Assembly (NCBI GenBank): GCA_020634335.1
Contig: JACKBY010000002.1
Span: forward strand, 62,001-126,000
Length of the DNA: 64,000 nt
Reading direction: 5' to 3'
DNA from: Promineifilum sp.
GTDB lineage: Bacteria; Chloroflexota; Anaerolineae; Promineifilales; Promineifilaceae
The position numbers and the translations under genes were made by a program. Of the stretch, positions 35,086 through 43,907 are shown piece after piece (position 1 is the stretch's first letter; the number at the start of each line of letters is the position of its first letter). The notes under the pieces were generated by a model. The model ran no database searches, was not told the origin of the DNA, and saw only the letters and a list, made by a program, of their open reading frames with translations.

Positions 35086-36201
35086 ATGTTTAGCCAGGAT
35101 CACATGCAAGAGCTGGTTACCTATCAGGGCAACGGCAGTGGGGTCGTCAGTATCTATTTGGATACCGACAGCACCCGCCAGTCCGTGGAGGCGATTAAGT
35201 TAACCGCCAGAGGCCTGTTAAAGGAGGTGCAGCCGCAGAACGATAAGGAGGCGCAGACTATCGAACGTTACCTGGACCTGAGCTATGATTGGACCAAGCC
35301 GGGACTGGCGCTGTTTTGCGCCAAGGGCGGCGATTTCTTCCGGGCCTATGGTTCGCCCGTCGCCTTTCGCAACCGCATTCGACTCAGTTCTCAACCCTAT
35401 ATCAAGCCGCTCACCCACTTGCTCGATCATTACGCCCACTTTGGCGTCATTATGGTCGACCGCGTAGGCGGCAAATTCTATGAATACCACCTGGGCGAGC
35501 TACAGGCCAATGACAGCTTCAATGGGGAGGTCGTTCGCCGCATAAAGGACGGCGGCGGCTCGTCGGCCGTGGGCCGGCGCGGCGGCGGCACCAGCGGCCC
35601 GAGCGGCGGCCGGCACGAGGACGAAGTGGCTGCCCGTAACATGCGCGATTGCGCCGCCGCGGCCAACCAGTTTTTTGCCACGCGCCCCATTCGTCGGTTG
35701 TTTCTGGGAGGCACGAGCGAGAACGTGGCCCAGTTCAGAGATATGCTGCCCAAACAGTTGCAGAGTTGTCTGGTCGGCTCGTTCCCCATGGACATCGACG
35801 CCGGGGAGCCGGAGGTGCGCCAGCGCGCTCTCAGTTTGCTGCAGGATGTCAACGCCGAGCGCGAGGCCAAGCTGGTCGAACGCATGATCACCCTCACTGC
35901 CCAGGGCGCAAATGCCGTCACCGGCCTCGACGACGTGCTGCAAGCCATATCCGACCAACGCGTGGAGACACTGATCATCAGCGACGGCTACCGCGCCCCC
36001 GGCTATCGTCATGATGCATCCGGTTTCCTGGTGGCTAATTTGGCTCGCAGCCCCTTAGCCGAGGCGGAACTGGTTGAAGTAGCCGATATCGTCGAGACGG
36101 CCGTCTCCCAGACTGTTGCGCTGGGCGGCCACGTCGAGGTCATCAGCGATAGTTCCGATCTGGAAGACGTAGGCCGGATTGGGGCGATCCTGCGCTATTA
36201 A
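35086..36201 (+). CDS. baeRF-family (bacterial/archaeal eRF1-like) protein
   Basis: Protein of 371 residues related to domains 2 and 3 of archaeo-eukaryotic release factor 1. The middle domain shows HFGVIMVDRVGGKFYEYHLG and then a Gly-rich loop (GGGSSAVGRRGGGTSGPSGG, residues about 156-180) where eRF1 has its GGQ loop; HEDEVAARNMRDCAAAANQF follows as a helix. The C-terminal domain has GANAVTGLDDVLQAISDQRV, a typical eRF1 domain-3 strand-helix. Members are thought to rescue or release stalled ribosomes, but many lack GGQ, as here, so peptide release is uncertain. AGGTAGGAGG precedes the ATG. A long terminator follows. Confidence 0.75.
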   Translation: MFSQDHMQELVTYQGNGSGVVSIYLDTDSTRQSVEAIKLTARGLLKEVQPQNDKEAQTIERYLDLSYDWTKPGLALFCAKGGDFFRAYGSPVAFRNRIRLSSQPYIKPLTHLLDHYAHFGVIMVDRVGGKFYEYHLGELQANDSFNGEVVRRIKDGGGSSAVGRRGGGTSGPSGGRHEDEVAARNMRDCAAAANQFFATRPIRRLFLGGTSENVAQFRDMLPKQLQSCLVGSFPMDIDAGEPEVRQRALSLLQDVNAEREAKLVERMITLTAQGANAVTGLDDVLQAISDQRVETLIISDGYRAPGYRHDASGFLVANLARSPLAEAELVEVADIVETAVSQTVALGGHVEVISDSSDLEDVGRIGAILRY

Positions 36202-36307
36202 GCGGCACAAGTATCTTGACTGTACCCTGGCTTGCCGGCTGCATGATTGCATAGGCGCACAAGTTAAGGAACTTGGTCCACATCACCCGGTTTCAATCTG
36301 ATAGCAG

Positions 36308-36337
36308 GGCCGGCCGTCTTGCCCAAGACGGCCGGCC
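36308..36337 (+). terminator. Long perfect hairpin terminator
   Basis: GGCCGGCCGTCTT pairs perfectly with AAGACGGCCGGCC (13 bp) around GCCC, followed by a T-rich stretch TAATTTCTGATTT. It ends the baeRF transcript. Confidence 0.8.
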
Positions 36338-36364
36338 TAATTTCTGATTTGCCGTTCGCTACTT

Positions 36365-37030
36365 GTGACATCTTATCGCTCTTTCCTCAGCTATCTGACC
36401 GCCGCCGATTCAGCTACCGTTTTTAACCCTTACGCCGGTCAGGATCAGTGCAGCAAGATCCGCTGTCACAATTTTCTGCTTTACCTGCAACGAATGAGGG
36501 AGCGACGGCCGCGACTTTTGCTCCTCGGCGAAGCGCCCGGCTACCGCGGTTGCCGGGTGACGGGCGTCCCTTTCACCAGCCAGTCGATTTTGCTGGATGA
36601 TACCTCGGTTCCTGGTTTTTTCGGCCGGTCAGCCGGGTTTCTGGACGTGGGTGAGGTCACGTGGCAGCGCGAGGCGACGGCCACGACAGTCTGGCAAACC
36701 CTGAATGAACTCAACGTGCTGCCCCTTCTCTGGAATGCGTTTCCCTATCATCCGCACCAGCCGGAGCATCCGGCCACAAACCGGACGCCCACCACTCGCG
36801 AGATAAATTTGGGTCGGGAGCCTTTGACGTATTTGCTGGATAGCTTCGCGATTGAACAAATCATTGCCGTGGGCAACAGGTCGGCGGCGGCTTTGGCTCG
36901 CTGGGGCTTGCCGGCGCTGCGGGTTCGTCACCCGGCCCACGGCGGCCAGCCGGCTTTTCGACGCGAGCTGGACGCCATTATCGCCCTTATGGGCGGCCGG
37001 GCGGCCTACGGCTCCAGCGCCGAGAAATAG
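36365..37030 (+). CDS. Uracil-DNA glycosylase superfamily protein
   Basis: Protein of 221 residues with the UDG fold pattern. LLLLGEAPGYRGCRVTGVPF gives the motif A region (GEAPG), NVLPLLWNAFPYHPHQP a central strand with the DNA-binding residues, AVGNRSAAALARWGL a helix-capping block, and RVRHPAHGG the motif B (HP followed by Ala where active UDGs often have Ser). Such family 4/5-like proteins remove uracil or other damaged bases, but this branch may lack that activity. The GTG at 36365 is used because no better start lies near the conserved region. It is convergent with the membrane protein gene, overlapping by 25 bases. Confidence 0.7.
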   Translation: MTSYRSFLSYLTAADSATVFNPYAGQDQCSKIRCHNFLLYLQRMRERRPRLLLLGEAPGYRGCRVTGVPFTSQSILLDDTSVPGFFGRSAGFLDVGEVTWQREATATTVWQTLNELNVLPLLWNAFPYHPHQPEHPATNRTPTTREINLGREPLTYLLDSFAIEQIIAVGNRSAAALARWGLPALRVRHPAHGGQPAFRRELDAIIALMGGRAAYGSSAEK

Positions 37031-38571
37031 TCGCGGATGATTCCCTGCAAGCCGGCGGGGATGTTGCCTCTACCCAACGCTTCGAAGGCCGTGTCGCGAT
37101 ACTCGCCAAATACCTGATCGTAGGGCACGAGGCTACCGGCCTGATCGGGCAAGGTCGCCGGTGCCTGCCCTCCGAGGGGCCCGCAGGAAGCCGGGTCGGA
37201 CAGGCACTGCACATCCAGTTCCATTGCTTCGCCCGGCCCGTCCAGATTGGCCGGACGAGGGATAAAGACGCTTTCGACGTGTCCGCCGCCCGCATTCGGG
37301 CCACCGGTGACGTCACCCGACTGGGCATCACCGGTGGCATCTCCCGGCGCACCCTCGCCGTCAGAGGGTGCGCCGGCGTCGCCCTCACCGGAAGCAGCCG
37401 GCCCACTTGCCCCATTCTGGGCGACTTCACCGCGCGCTGATTCGAGCTGGTCAGCCGCCGCGGATGCCTGGGAGGCCGTGGCCGCGGCCTGTGCGCGCTC
37501 GTCTAACAGGGCCGCTGCCTCATCCAGCGCCGCCTGAGCGGCGGCGGTATCGCCTTCGGCCAGAGCCTCGGCCGCGCGGTCGAGTGCCTCAGCCAGCACC
37601 GCATCGGCCGCTTCAAGGGCAGTTGCCGCCTCTGCCAACTGGTCGGCCAGCGTCGCCGCCGTTTCGGCATCCAGATCGCTCAACGAATCGGCCAGATCGG
37701 ACGCTGCATCGCCCGCCTGCCCCGGTTGTCCCGCTTGCAGGGCCGCGGCGAACTCGCCGGCGAGGCCCTGATCGCCAAGAGGGGCCGCAGCCTCGGCTAA
37801 TGCCTCGTTGAGCGACGTCGGGTCGAGCTCGCGACTCAGAGCGCGTAGTTCGGCCTCAGCCTGCGAGATAGCGGCGACCGCTTCTTCGCGGCTGATGCCC
37901 GGCTCGTTGAGCGCCGCCAGCGCCTCCTCCAACGGTTGCAGCAGTGTTCCACGTTGTTCCTCATTCAAGCTTGCATCGTCGGCGAGATCGGTCGCCAAGT
38001 TGTCCAGTGCCTCAAGCTGCTGCTCAATGACTGCGGCCAAGGCACGTTGCTCCCGCAAAATGGCCTCTTGCGGGTTGGGCACCACCAGCGCCAGGGCCAG
38101 CAAGAGGCCGGCTGCCAGAGCCGGCAGCCAATCAGCCGGCCGAAGACGCAAGGGAAGCAGTCGAGCCACATCAACGGTCGCGGTGGTCGCGAGCGCATCG
38201 CTGAGCTGCCGGGCCGCCATCGCCTCATCGACCGGCAGCAGGCCGGATTGAATCTCGACGGCGGCCGTCATTCGTTCGCGCAGGCCGAAGTGGCGGTCGG
38301 CAAAGCGCGCCTGTGCCTGAAGTGAACGGCGTCGCAACAGAATCACCGCTCCAGCGATGATCAGGCCGGCCAGGGCGGCTACCACGGCCAGCCAGGCTAA
38401 TTCGCTGCGCGTCCACAGCGGCCGCGCCCGGCTGAGCAGCGCCGTGGCCAGAGCCACCGCCAGACCGGCCGCCAAACCCAACGGCAGTTGCCATAGCAAC
38501 TCCTGCTGCCGCCGACGCCCGTCCCACTCGGCCAACTTGCCACGCAGCGCTTCCATCTCCGTGACGATCAT
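37006..38571 (-). CDS. Membrane protein with long acidic coiled-coil region (DUF4175-like)
   Basis: Protein of about 521 residues. Two N-terminal transmembrane helices (ELLWQLPLGLAAGLAVALAT and ELAWLAVVAALAGLIIAGAV) and a third near residue 150 are followed by about 300 residues rich in Ala, Asp and Glu that predict helical coils (LADQLAEAATALEAADAVLA), then a Gly/Pro-rich spacer and a basic-acidic end. Start at ATG 38571, overlapping the upstream permease stop as ATGA. It lies last in an operon with an ABC transporter. No enzymatic motif is visible; the role may be scaffolding of the membrane complex. Confidence 0.65.
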   Translation of the reverse strand: MIVTEMEALRGKLAEWDGRRRQQELLWQLPLGLAAGLAVALATALLSRARPLWTRSELAWLAVVAALAGLIIAGAVILLRRRSLQAQARFADRHFGLRERMTAAVEIQSGLLPVDEAMAARQLSDALATTATVDVARLLPLRLRPADWLPALAAGLLLALALVVPNPQEAILREQRALAAVIEQQLEALDNLATDLADDASLNEEQRGTLLQPLEEALAALNEPGISREEAVAAISQAEAELRALSRELDPTSLNEALAEAAAPLGDQGLAGEFAAALQAGQPGQAGDAASDLADSLSDLDAETAATLADQLAEAATALEAADAVLAEALDRAAEALAEGDTAAAQAALDEAAALLDERAQAAATASQASAAADQLESARGEVAQNGASGPAASGEGDAGAPSDGEGAPGDATGDAQSGDVTGGPNAGGGHVESVFIPRPANLDGPGEAMELDVQCLSDPASCGPLGGQAPATLPDQAGSLVPYDQVFGEYRDTAFEALGRGNIPAGLQGIIRDYFSALEP

Positions 38572-39515
38572 ACCTCGCTGACCCGCCCCACCCGTCGCAC
38601 GGCAGCCACGTACAACAGAACGGCCGCCGTCAGATGGAGAATAATGAACAACATCCACGGGGAGAAGATCCAGATCGGCTGCGTGCCGACAAAATGAGTG
38701 TAGCCGAGCAGCGTGTCCTCGCTGAGCAAAAAAGCCTCGCTGACAATCAGCGCGGCCGGCAGGTTCATGGCCGCCAGAACGAGGCCGAGGTAGGTTAGGA
38801 TGATCTCGAACGTCGGATCAGGAGACGTCAGTATGGTGCTGGGAACATTAAGGGTGCTAAAGAAGAACAGCCCGATGAAGGCCAGCAATGGGATCCCGAA
38901 GGTGAGGAACAACGTACCGGCAAAGGTGGCGACTGTGGCCGTCAGCGTCGAACGCATGGCCGCCGAACACCACAATCCGTAGAGCGCATAGGTGACGGCG
39001 GCGATCAGCACCAGCACTTGTGACAGCACCAGTTCCACCGCAGAAAGCCCGCCCAGCAGAAAGGCCAGGCTTTGCAGGGGAATGGATACGGCCACCAACA
39101 GGAGGATGTAGCTCAATGACGAAAAGAGCTTGCCCAATACGAACGATTCGGCCGACAGCAAGGTCGTGCGCAACAGATCAAAGGTTTGTCGCTCGCGCTC
39201 GCCGCTGATGGCCGCCGCGGTGAAGGCCGGGCCGATGAAGGCCACCAGAATCACCTGCACACCCAGGATGGCGGCGAAGATGCCTTTGCCGGCCGACCGG
39301 GCCATGCTGCTGCTGGGCAAGCCGGCGCTTGACAGGTAGATGAGGTAGACGAAAAGAAGCGCCGCTGCCAGGATGACCAGGTAAAGCGTCAGCACGGCAA
39401 ACGCCCGACGGCCGCGCATCCGGCTGCGCAATTCCTTCATCGTGACCGGGTTGCTGAACAACCGGGTCGAGGGTTTTTGTATCTCTGTGGGCGGGCTAGC
39501 GGTCGTATCGGCCAT
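38568..39515 (-). CDS. ABC-2 type transporter permease
   Basis: Permease of 315 residues with about six transmembrane helices. The family region near the N terminus reads NPVTMKELRSRMRGRRAFAV, then a helix, and SGERERQTFDLLRTTLLSAE, the conserved SGERE-TFE-like stretch of ABC-2 and gliding-type exporters. Further helices follow (LLVAVSIPLQSLAFLLGGLS and others). It pairs with the ATPase gene just upstream and with the large membrane protein beyond it. Substrate unknown. ATGA overlap with the next gene supports coupled translation. Confidence 0.85.
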   Translation of the reverse strand: MADTTASPPTEIQKPSTRLFSNPVTMKELRSRMRGRRAFAVLTLYLVILAAALLFVYLIYLSSAGLPSSSMARSAGKGIFAAILGVQVILVAFIGPAFTAAAISGERERQTFDLLRTTLLSAESFVLGKLFSSLSYILLLVAVSIPLQSLAFLLGGLSAVELVLSQVLVLIAAVTYALYGLWCSAAMRSTLTATVATFAGTLFLTFGIPLLAFIGLFFFSTLNVPSTILTSPDPTFEIILTYLGLVLAAMNLPAALIVSEAFLLSEDTLLGYTHFVGTQPIWIFSPWMLFIILHLTAAVLLYVAAVRRVGRVSEV

Positions 39516-39559
39516 CGGTGCGACTCATTATACCTGTGGGCGGCGTGGGGCCGGCATTG

Positions 39560-40522
39560 TTAATCGAGCGTTCCCTTTGTAACCTGCAAAAAGACGTCTT
39601 CCAGGTCACCCGACTCTTCGTTGAAGGCCAAAACGGGCCACCCGCGGCCGATGGCTCGCGCCAACAATTCGCTCAACGCGACATCATCGCCGCTGAAATC
39701 GATCTGCAGCTTTGGCAGCAGCCCCTCGCCGGTTTCCGCGGTGACGGATTGGACGCCCGGCTCACCGCGCAACGAGAGCATGGCTTCCTCCACGTCGACG
39801 GCTGCGCCGGGCACAAAGCGCATCGTGATGAGCCGGTGGGCGCGCAACCGGGCCATCATCTCCGACACGTTGCCTGCGGCGACCAAACGTCCATTTTCGA
39901 GGACACCGATGCTGGTGCAAATGTCCGCTACCTCCGACAGGATGTGGGACGAAAAGAAGATGGTCTTGCCCATCTTCTGCAACTCGCGCAGCAACTCGCG
40001 CAGCTCGATGCGCGCCCGCGGGTCGAGTCCGCCGGCCGGCTCGTCGAGAATGAGAACCTGCGGATCGTGGGTCAGCGTGCGTGCCAGGCACAGGCGTTGC
40101 TTCATGCCCCGGCTCAGCGTCTCGACGTAGGCTTCTCGTTTATGACTCAGATCGACCAGCGCCAGGAGATCGTCGACGATGCCGCTGCGGGCGGCGGGCA
40201 GGATGTCGTAGCAGGCGGCGAAAAAGTCGAGATACTCCCAGACCTTCATATCCTCGTAAACGCCGAAAAAGTCGGGCATGTAACCGATCATGCGGCGCAC
40301 GGCGTGGGGGTCGTCGATGACGGAGTGGCCGGCAATATAGGCTTCACCGGACGTCGGCCGCAGCAAGGTCGTCAGCATGCGCATGGTCGTAGTCTTGCCC
40401 GCGCCGTTAGGACCGATGAAGCCGAAGACAGCCCCTTCCTCGATGCGAAGGTTGAGCGCATCGACGGCCGTCAGCTCGCCGTATTGCTTCGTCAGATCTC
40501 TCAGCTCAATTATCGCTGCCAT
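39560..40522 (-). CDS. ABC transporter ATP-binding protein
   Basis: ATPase of 320 residues. Walker A GPNGAGKTTTMRML, signature LSRGMKQRLCLARTL, Walker B VLILDEPAGGLDP and the switch His in FFSSHILSEVADI are all intact. The C-terminal extension of about 90 residues fits the regulatory tail of exporters of the CcmA/drug-export type. It starts 6 bases after the 659-residue membrane protein and 44 bases before the permease, so one transporter is encoded by this operon. Confidence 0.93.
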   Translation of the reverse strand: MAAIIELRDLTKQYGELTAVDALNLRIEEGAVFGFIGPNGAGKTTTMRMLTTLLRPTSGEAYIAGHSVIDDPHAVRRMIGYMPDFFGVYEDMKVWEYLDFFAACYDILPAARSGIVDDLLALVDLSHKREAYVETLSRGMKQRLCLARTLTHDPQVLILDEPAGGLDPRARIELRELLRELQKMGKTIFFSSHILSEVADICTSIGVLENGRLVAAGNVSEMMARLRAHRLITMRFVPGAAVDVEEAMLSLRGEPGVQSVTAETGEGLLPKLQIDFSGDDVALSELLARAIGRGWPVLAFNEESGDLEDVFLQVTKGTLD

Positions 40523-40527
40523 GGCGC

Positions 40528-42507
40528 TTATTGTACCGGTATTTCCAGGAGCAGGAGGGTCGCTCCCATCAAGGTCAGGTCATCGGTGGACATGCCGACT
40601 GGTTGCAGGCTGCTCGAGAACCATCCACCCAGCGTTACGCTTTCCGTCGGGGGCACACTTGTTCCCTCCACTAAGTCGCCCCCATACTGGCTCTGGATGA
40701 GTTGCCAGCGTGGATAGGCTTGGGGGTCGTTGTAATAATCGAAGGTGCCAAGGATGGGAGCCGGATCACTCATCAATGGATTGGGGTAGGTGAAAGGCGA
40801 AATTAACAACGAGAGGATCGGCGTTGGGGCCGCGCCGGCCGCGCTGGTTTTAAGGGGGATCGTGATCGTCCGTTCCTCGCCGGGAGCCGTGTTTCCCAGG
40901 ACCATCTGCTCTTGTCCATGAATGATGACGGCGTTTTCCAGCGTTTGGGCTGAATTGTTGCGGACGGTCACGTCAACCGCATCGCCCTCGGCCGACAGGG
41001 TGGCTGTGGCTGTCAGGAGCGGGCGGGGCAGGTGGGCGTTCACGATAAACGTGGCGACTTCGCTTGTGTCCGTCTGCACCTGCCGCAGGGTTAGGTCTCC
41101 GGCGCGCGCGATGGCATCGAGGTTGCTGCTGCCGACCAGGGCGCCGAAACCTTGCTGGAAGGGAAAAGCGCTTGAGTCATAGGGCAGCGTCACGTCGTAG
41201 CGGGCGCGTCGCGGCGAATAGAGGCCAATGACCGATTGGGTTTGCAACCGCTCGGCATCAGCCGCGCCGAAGGCCACCGACATCACGTTTACCGTCGGGC
41301 CACTGCCCCGCGTGCGAAAACCAGTGAAGAACGTGAGGGCGCTAAACAGCAGGACCAGGGCAGGGGTGGTGATCCAGGCCAACTCGCGGCGATTGAAGCG
41401 GCGCAAGACGAGTAAATGGATCGGTCCAATGATGAGGATGTAGAAGGCCAGGAAGAAAAACAGCTGCCAGAAGGACGGCAGGCTGCGGCTGGCGATGTAA
41501 CCCACTGATTGAGCGGCGGCATATCCATCGCTGATAGGCTGACCCCAGGGCGGCTGAACCGGTGTGTTGGCGGCTATCCGGTTCCAGATCGTTTCAGCCC
41601 CCGGCCAGCCCGCCAGTGGGGCCGTCTTGGGATCAAGCGCCAGAAACGTGACTGTACCCCGGCCCAGCCTGCGCGAGGCCGCCAGCGGCAATCCGTCCTG
41701 CGCCAACCATAGCTCTCCATTACCCAACACGCTGGTGGTCACGACGTAAGGCCCAGCAGCCCCAAAGGGTTCTCCGGTCGCCTCGCTCAATGCCGGCAGA
41801 TCGTCAAGCGACGTTACGCTGCTCACGGAGACCGGCAGTAAATCGACCACACCTGCGGCCGTCTTTAGCCCGCCCGCTCCGCCGGTGATGACCAACTGCC
41901 CGCCGCTCTCGATCCAGGCCTGAAGGGCGGCGCGTTGGGCGGCCGTCAGGTGGCTGGTATCCGAGTCGTCGATGAGCAACACATCCAGGGCATCCCAGGC
42001 CGATGACACCTCCGGCAAGTCGGCCAAATTCAAAAAGGCGACGGCTGCATCCGTACGGTCGCCCGGCACAGTCTCCAGAAAAGCCAGCCGGCCCGGATCA
42101 GGACTGATGACGCCATAGAACAACTCGTCGCGGTTGACAGTACTGAGCCGGTTGGTGCGCGTTTCGATAACTGTGTTCCCGTCGCTCACCAGTTGCACAA
42201 CGAGATTGCCCCCGCCGAACGGCTCGACGTAGACGGTCAGGGGGATCCGTTTGTCAGCCCCGGTGGATAGCGTGATCGGGGCGCTGTAGACCAATCCGCC
42301 GGAAGCGGGGGTGCCCGACGCGAACACGCGAATCTCGCCCTCGAACGGCGCGCCGTCGTTGCGCGCCGAGACGACAACAGGCACGGCTCTCATCGGCTCG
42401 TAAAGGCCGTCAAAGCCGGCCTGCGCGGTCAGGGTTAGTGCGCCTTCCTGCGCCAAGGGCCAGAGAAGGAGGAAGAGCGCCCGGACGAGCAACAGGGATA
42501 TAGTCAT
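40528..42507 (-). CDS. Exported membrane protein with a glutamine-amidotransferase-like domain
   Basis: Protein of 659 residues. A signal peptide (residues 1-22) leads into beta-rich domains. Residues about 170-230 look like a GATase-like/DUF4350 fold: LLIDDSDTSHLTAAQRAALQ followed by WIESGGQLVITGGAGG. Two to three transmembrane helices appear near 345-400 (WQLFFFLAFYILIIGPIHLL), and another beta-sandwich ends the protein. The layout recalls GldG-type partners of gliding or export ABC systems, an analogy only. It immediately precedes the ATPase gene and follows DUF503 with a three-base gap. Confidence 0.7.
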   Translation of the reverse strand: MTISLLLVRALFLLLWPLAQEGALTLTAQAGFDGLYEPMRAVPVVVSARNDGAPFEGEIRVFASGTPASGGLVYSAPITLSTGADKRIPLTVYVEPFGGGNLVVQLVSDGNTVIETRTNRLSTVNRDELFYGVISPDPGRLAFLETVPGDRTDAAVAFLNLADLPEVSSAWDALDVLLIDDSDTSHLTAAQRAALQAWIESGGQLVITGGAGGLKTAAGVVDLLPVSVSSVTSLDDLPALSEATGEPFGAAGPYVVTTSVLGNGELWLAQDGLPLAASRRLGRGTVTFLALDPKTAPLAGWPGAETIWNRIAANTPVQPPWGQPISDGYAAAQSVGYIASRSLPSFWQLFFFLAFYILIIGPIHLLVLRRFNRRELAWITTPALVLLFSALTFFTGFRTRGSGPTVNVMSVAFGAADAERLQTQSVIGLYSPRRARYDVTLPYDSSAFPFQQGFGALVGSSNLDAIARAGDLTLRQVQTDTSEVATFIVNAHLPRPLLTATATLSAEGDAVDVTVRNNSAQTLENAVIIHGQEQMVLGNTAPGEERTITIPLKTSAAGAAPTPILSLLISPFTYPNPLMSDPAPILGTFDYYNDPQAYPRWQLIQSQYGGDLVEGTSVPPTESVTLGGWFSSSLQPVGMSTDDLTLMGATLLLLEIPVQ

Positions 42508-42510
42508 CGG

Positions 42511-42795
42511 CTACCAAAACTCGATGCTGTAGGCAGCGATGGGTACGTCGGGGCGGTGGGTCTCGACCCAGGCCACAGACTTTTCCAGCAGACGGTGCAG
42601 GTAGCCCTTGTCGTTGCCGACGGCCGCCAGCCCGATGATGGCCGTACCCCAGGCGTCTTGGCCGTCGACCTCGGCCACGGACACGTTGAACTCGCGTTGC
42701 AAGCGCACAACCAGCGACTTGACAATACTTCGTTTTTCTTTCAGAGAGTGTACGCCCTCCAACTCCAGAGTGATAACGCACGTAGCCACGAACAT
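42511..42795 (-). CDS. DUF503 family protein
   Basis: Small protein of 94 residues with the full DUF503 pattern: CVITLELEGVHSLKEKRSIV, then KSLVVRLQREFNVSVAEVDG and WGTAIIGLAAVGNDKGYLHR. Homologs (YlxP in Bacillus) sit near ribosome-assembly genes such as rbfA, and some are linked to translation, but function is unsettled. Start at ATG 42795, since nine further upstream codons (from 42822) are unconserved. Here it heads the ABC operon. Confidence 0.85.
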   Translation of the reverse strand: MFVATCVITLELEGVHSLKEKRSIVKSLVVRLQREFNVSVAEVDGQDAWGTAIIGLAAVGNDKGYLHRLLEKSVAWVETHRPDVPIAAYSIEFW

Positions 42796-42866
42796 GGCTG
42801 CAATTGTCCGCGAAGCCCGCATTGGTGCAAATGAGGAGCGGGTGAGCTGTGAAACGGCTTAAAGTC

Positions 42867-42900
42867 TACCTTAAGGTAAATCACGTATAGCATTAAGGTA
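42867..42900. promoter_or_regulatory. Palindromic operator-like sites upstream of the DUF4230 gene
   Basis: TACCTTAAGGTA (42867-42878) is a perfect 12-base palindrome, and CATTAAGGTA at 42891-42900 repeats its right half. The setting is AT-rich (42860-42975) between two divergent genes, where a regulator could act on either. Confidence 0.4.
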
Positions 42901-42976
42901 TCGCATATACTGATCGGGTATAGTGTTTTCGTGAGGGCTATTTATTTATTTTTATCTTTGTGAGAATACATTCAAT

Positions 42977-43765
42977 ATGATGTCAAAGGAAGATATGGTT
43001 GAGACTCGTCCGCGGTCGCGGGCCAAGGTCATTTTGCTGGGGCTTTTGTTGCTCTTTTTTGTGGCGATGGCCTTCCTGGCCTTTTCGGTAGCCAGGCTTG
43101 TGAATACCGTCAACGATGGGGCTACTTCGGCAATTGAGCCGATTGGCGACCGCGTTCGCTCCTTGTTCGTTCCGGCCACGCCGGTCATATTGCCCAACCC
43201 GGCCACCGTCGTGAAGCAGATTAATGATCTGTCCCGGCTCGAGACGGCTTCCTACGAGATGGAAAAGGTCGTCACCGCCGACTCGGAGCAGGACGGTTTG
43301 CTGGGGATGCTGCTGGGCGAATCCATGGTCTTCATCGGCTATGGCAAGGTCTATGCCGGGGTGGATTTTGCCGAGATGCAGACGGCCGATCTCGTGGTGG
43401 TCGATCCGGATACGGTGATGGTTCACCTCCCGCCGGCCAAAATCTTCGAGGACATTCCCGTGCTCGACAACGACCGTTCGTTTGTCGCCGATCGCGACAC
43501 CGGTCTGTTGACACGAGCCGACCCCGAGTTGGAGACGCAGGTGCGGCAGGCGGCCGAAGGTGCCATCCGCGAAGCCGCCCAGAGCAGCGACATTCTGGCC
43601 CGCGCCAACACCAACGCGCAGACCTACATGCAAAATTTCCTGGCCGGGTTAGGGTTTACGGAGATCATCTTTACGCCCGATACTCCGGCCCCGGTTACTC
43701 CCTATCAGCAGGAAGTTCCCAAGGGGTACTATCTCCTGCCGACGGCGACGCCCGTTGCGCCTTAG
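42977..43765 (+). CDS. DUF4230 domain-containing membrane protein
   Basis: Protein of 262 residues. One N-terminal transmembrane helix (about residues 17-40) anchors an extracytoplasmic DUF4230 domain: VVKQINDLSRLETASYEMEK, then FIGYGKVYAGVDFAEMQTAD and VMVHLPPAKIFEDIPVLDND, ending in a Pro/Thr-rich tail. The domain is widespread in Firmicutes and Chloroflexota, with no biochemical role known. Two in-frame ATGs open the gene; the first is used. The upstream DNA is AT-rich and holds operator-like palindromes. Confidence 0.85.
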   Translation: MMSKEDMVETRPRSRAKVILLGLLLLFFVAMAFLAFSVARLVNTVNDGATSAIEPIGDRVRSLFVPATPVILPNPATVVKQINDLSRLETASYEMEKVVTADSEQDGLLGMLLGESMVFIGYGKVYAGVDFAEMQTADLVVVDPDTVMVHLPPAKIFEDIPVLDNDRSFVADRDTGLLTRADPELETQVRQAAEGAIREAAQSSDILARANTNAQTYMQNFLAGLGFTEIIFTPDTPAPVTPYQQEVPKGYYLLPTATPVAP

Positions 43766-43795
43766 CCGATTGGTTATTTTTGAGCAGATTAGATA

Positions 43796-43892
43796 TTAAA
43801 CACGGACAGCACGCAGATTAAACGGATAAAACGGACTGAATAATCTCTATCCGTTCTTTCCTACCTATCACCCGTGACGCATCCGTGTTTAA
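43796..43892. terminator. Nested inverted repeats between convergent genes (probable bidirectional terminator)
   Basis: Outer arms TTAAACACGGA (43796-43806) and TCCGTGTTTAA (43882-43892) match perfectly. Inside, AACGGATA and TATCCGTT pair over 8 bp. The spacing is long for a classic terminator, but position between convergent gene ends fits; such ACGGAT-rich palindromes also occur as dispersed intergenic repeats in some environmental bacteria. Confidence 0.5.
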
Positions 43893-43907
43893 TTTCTCAT
43901 TCGTACG

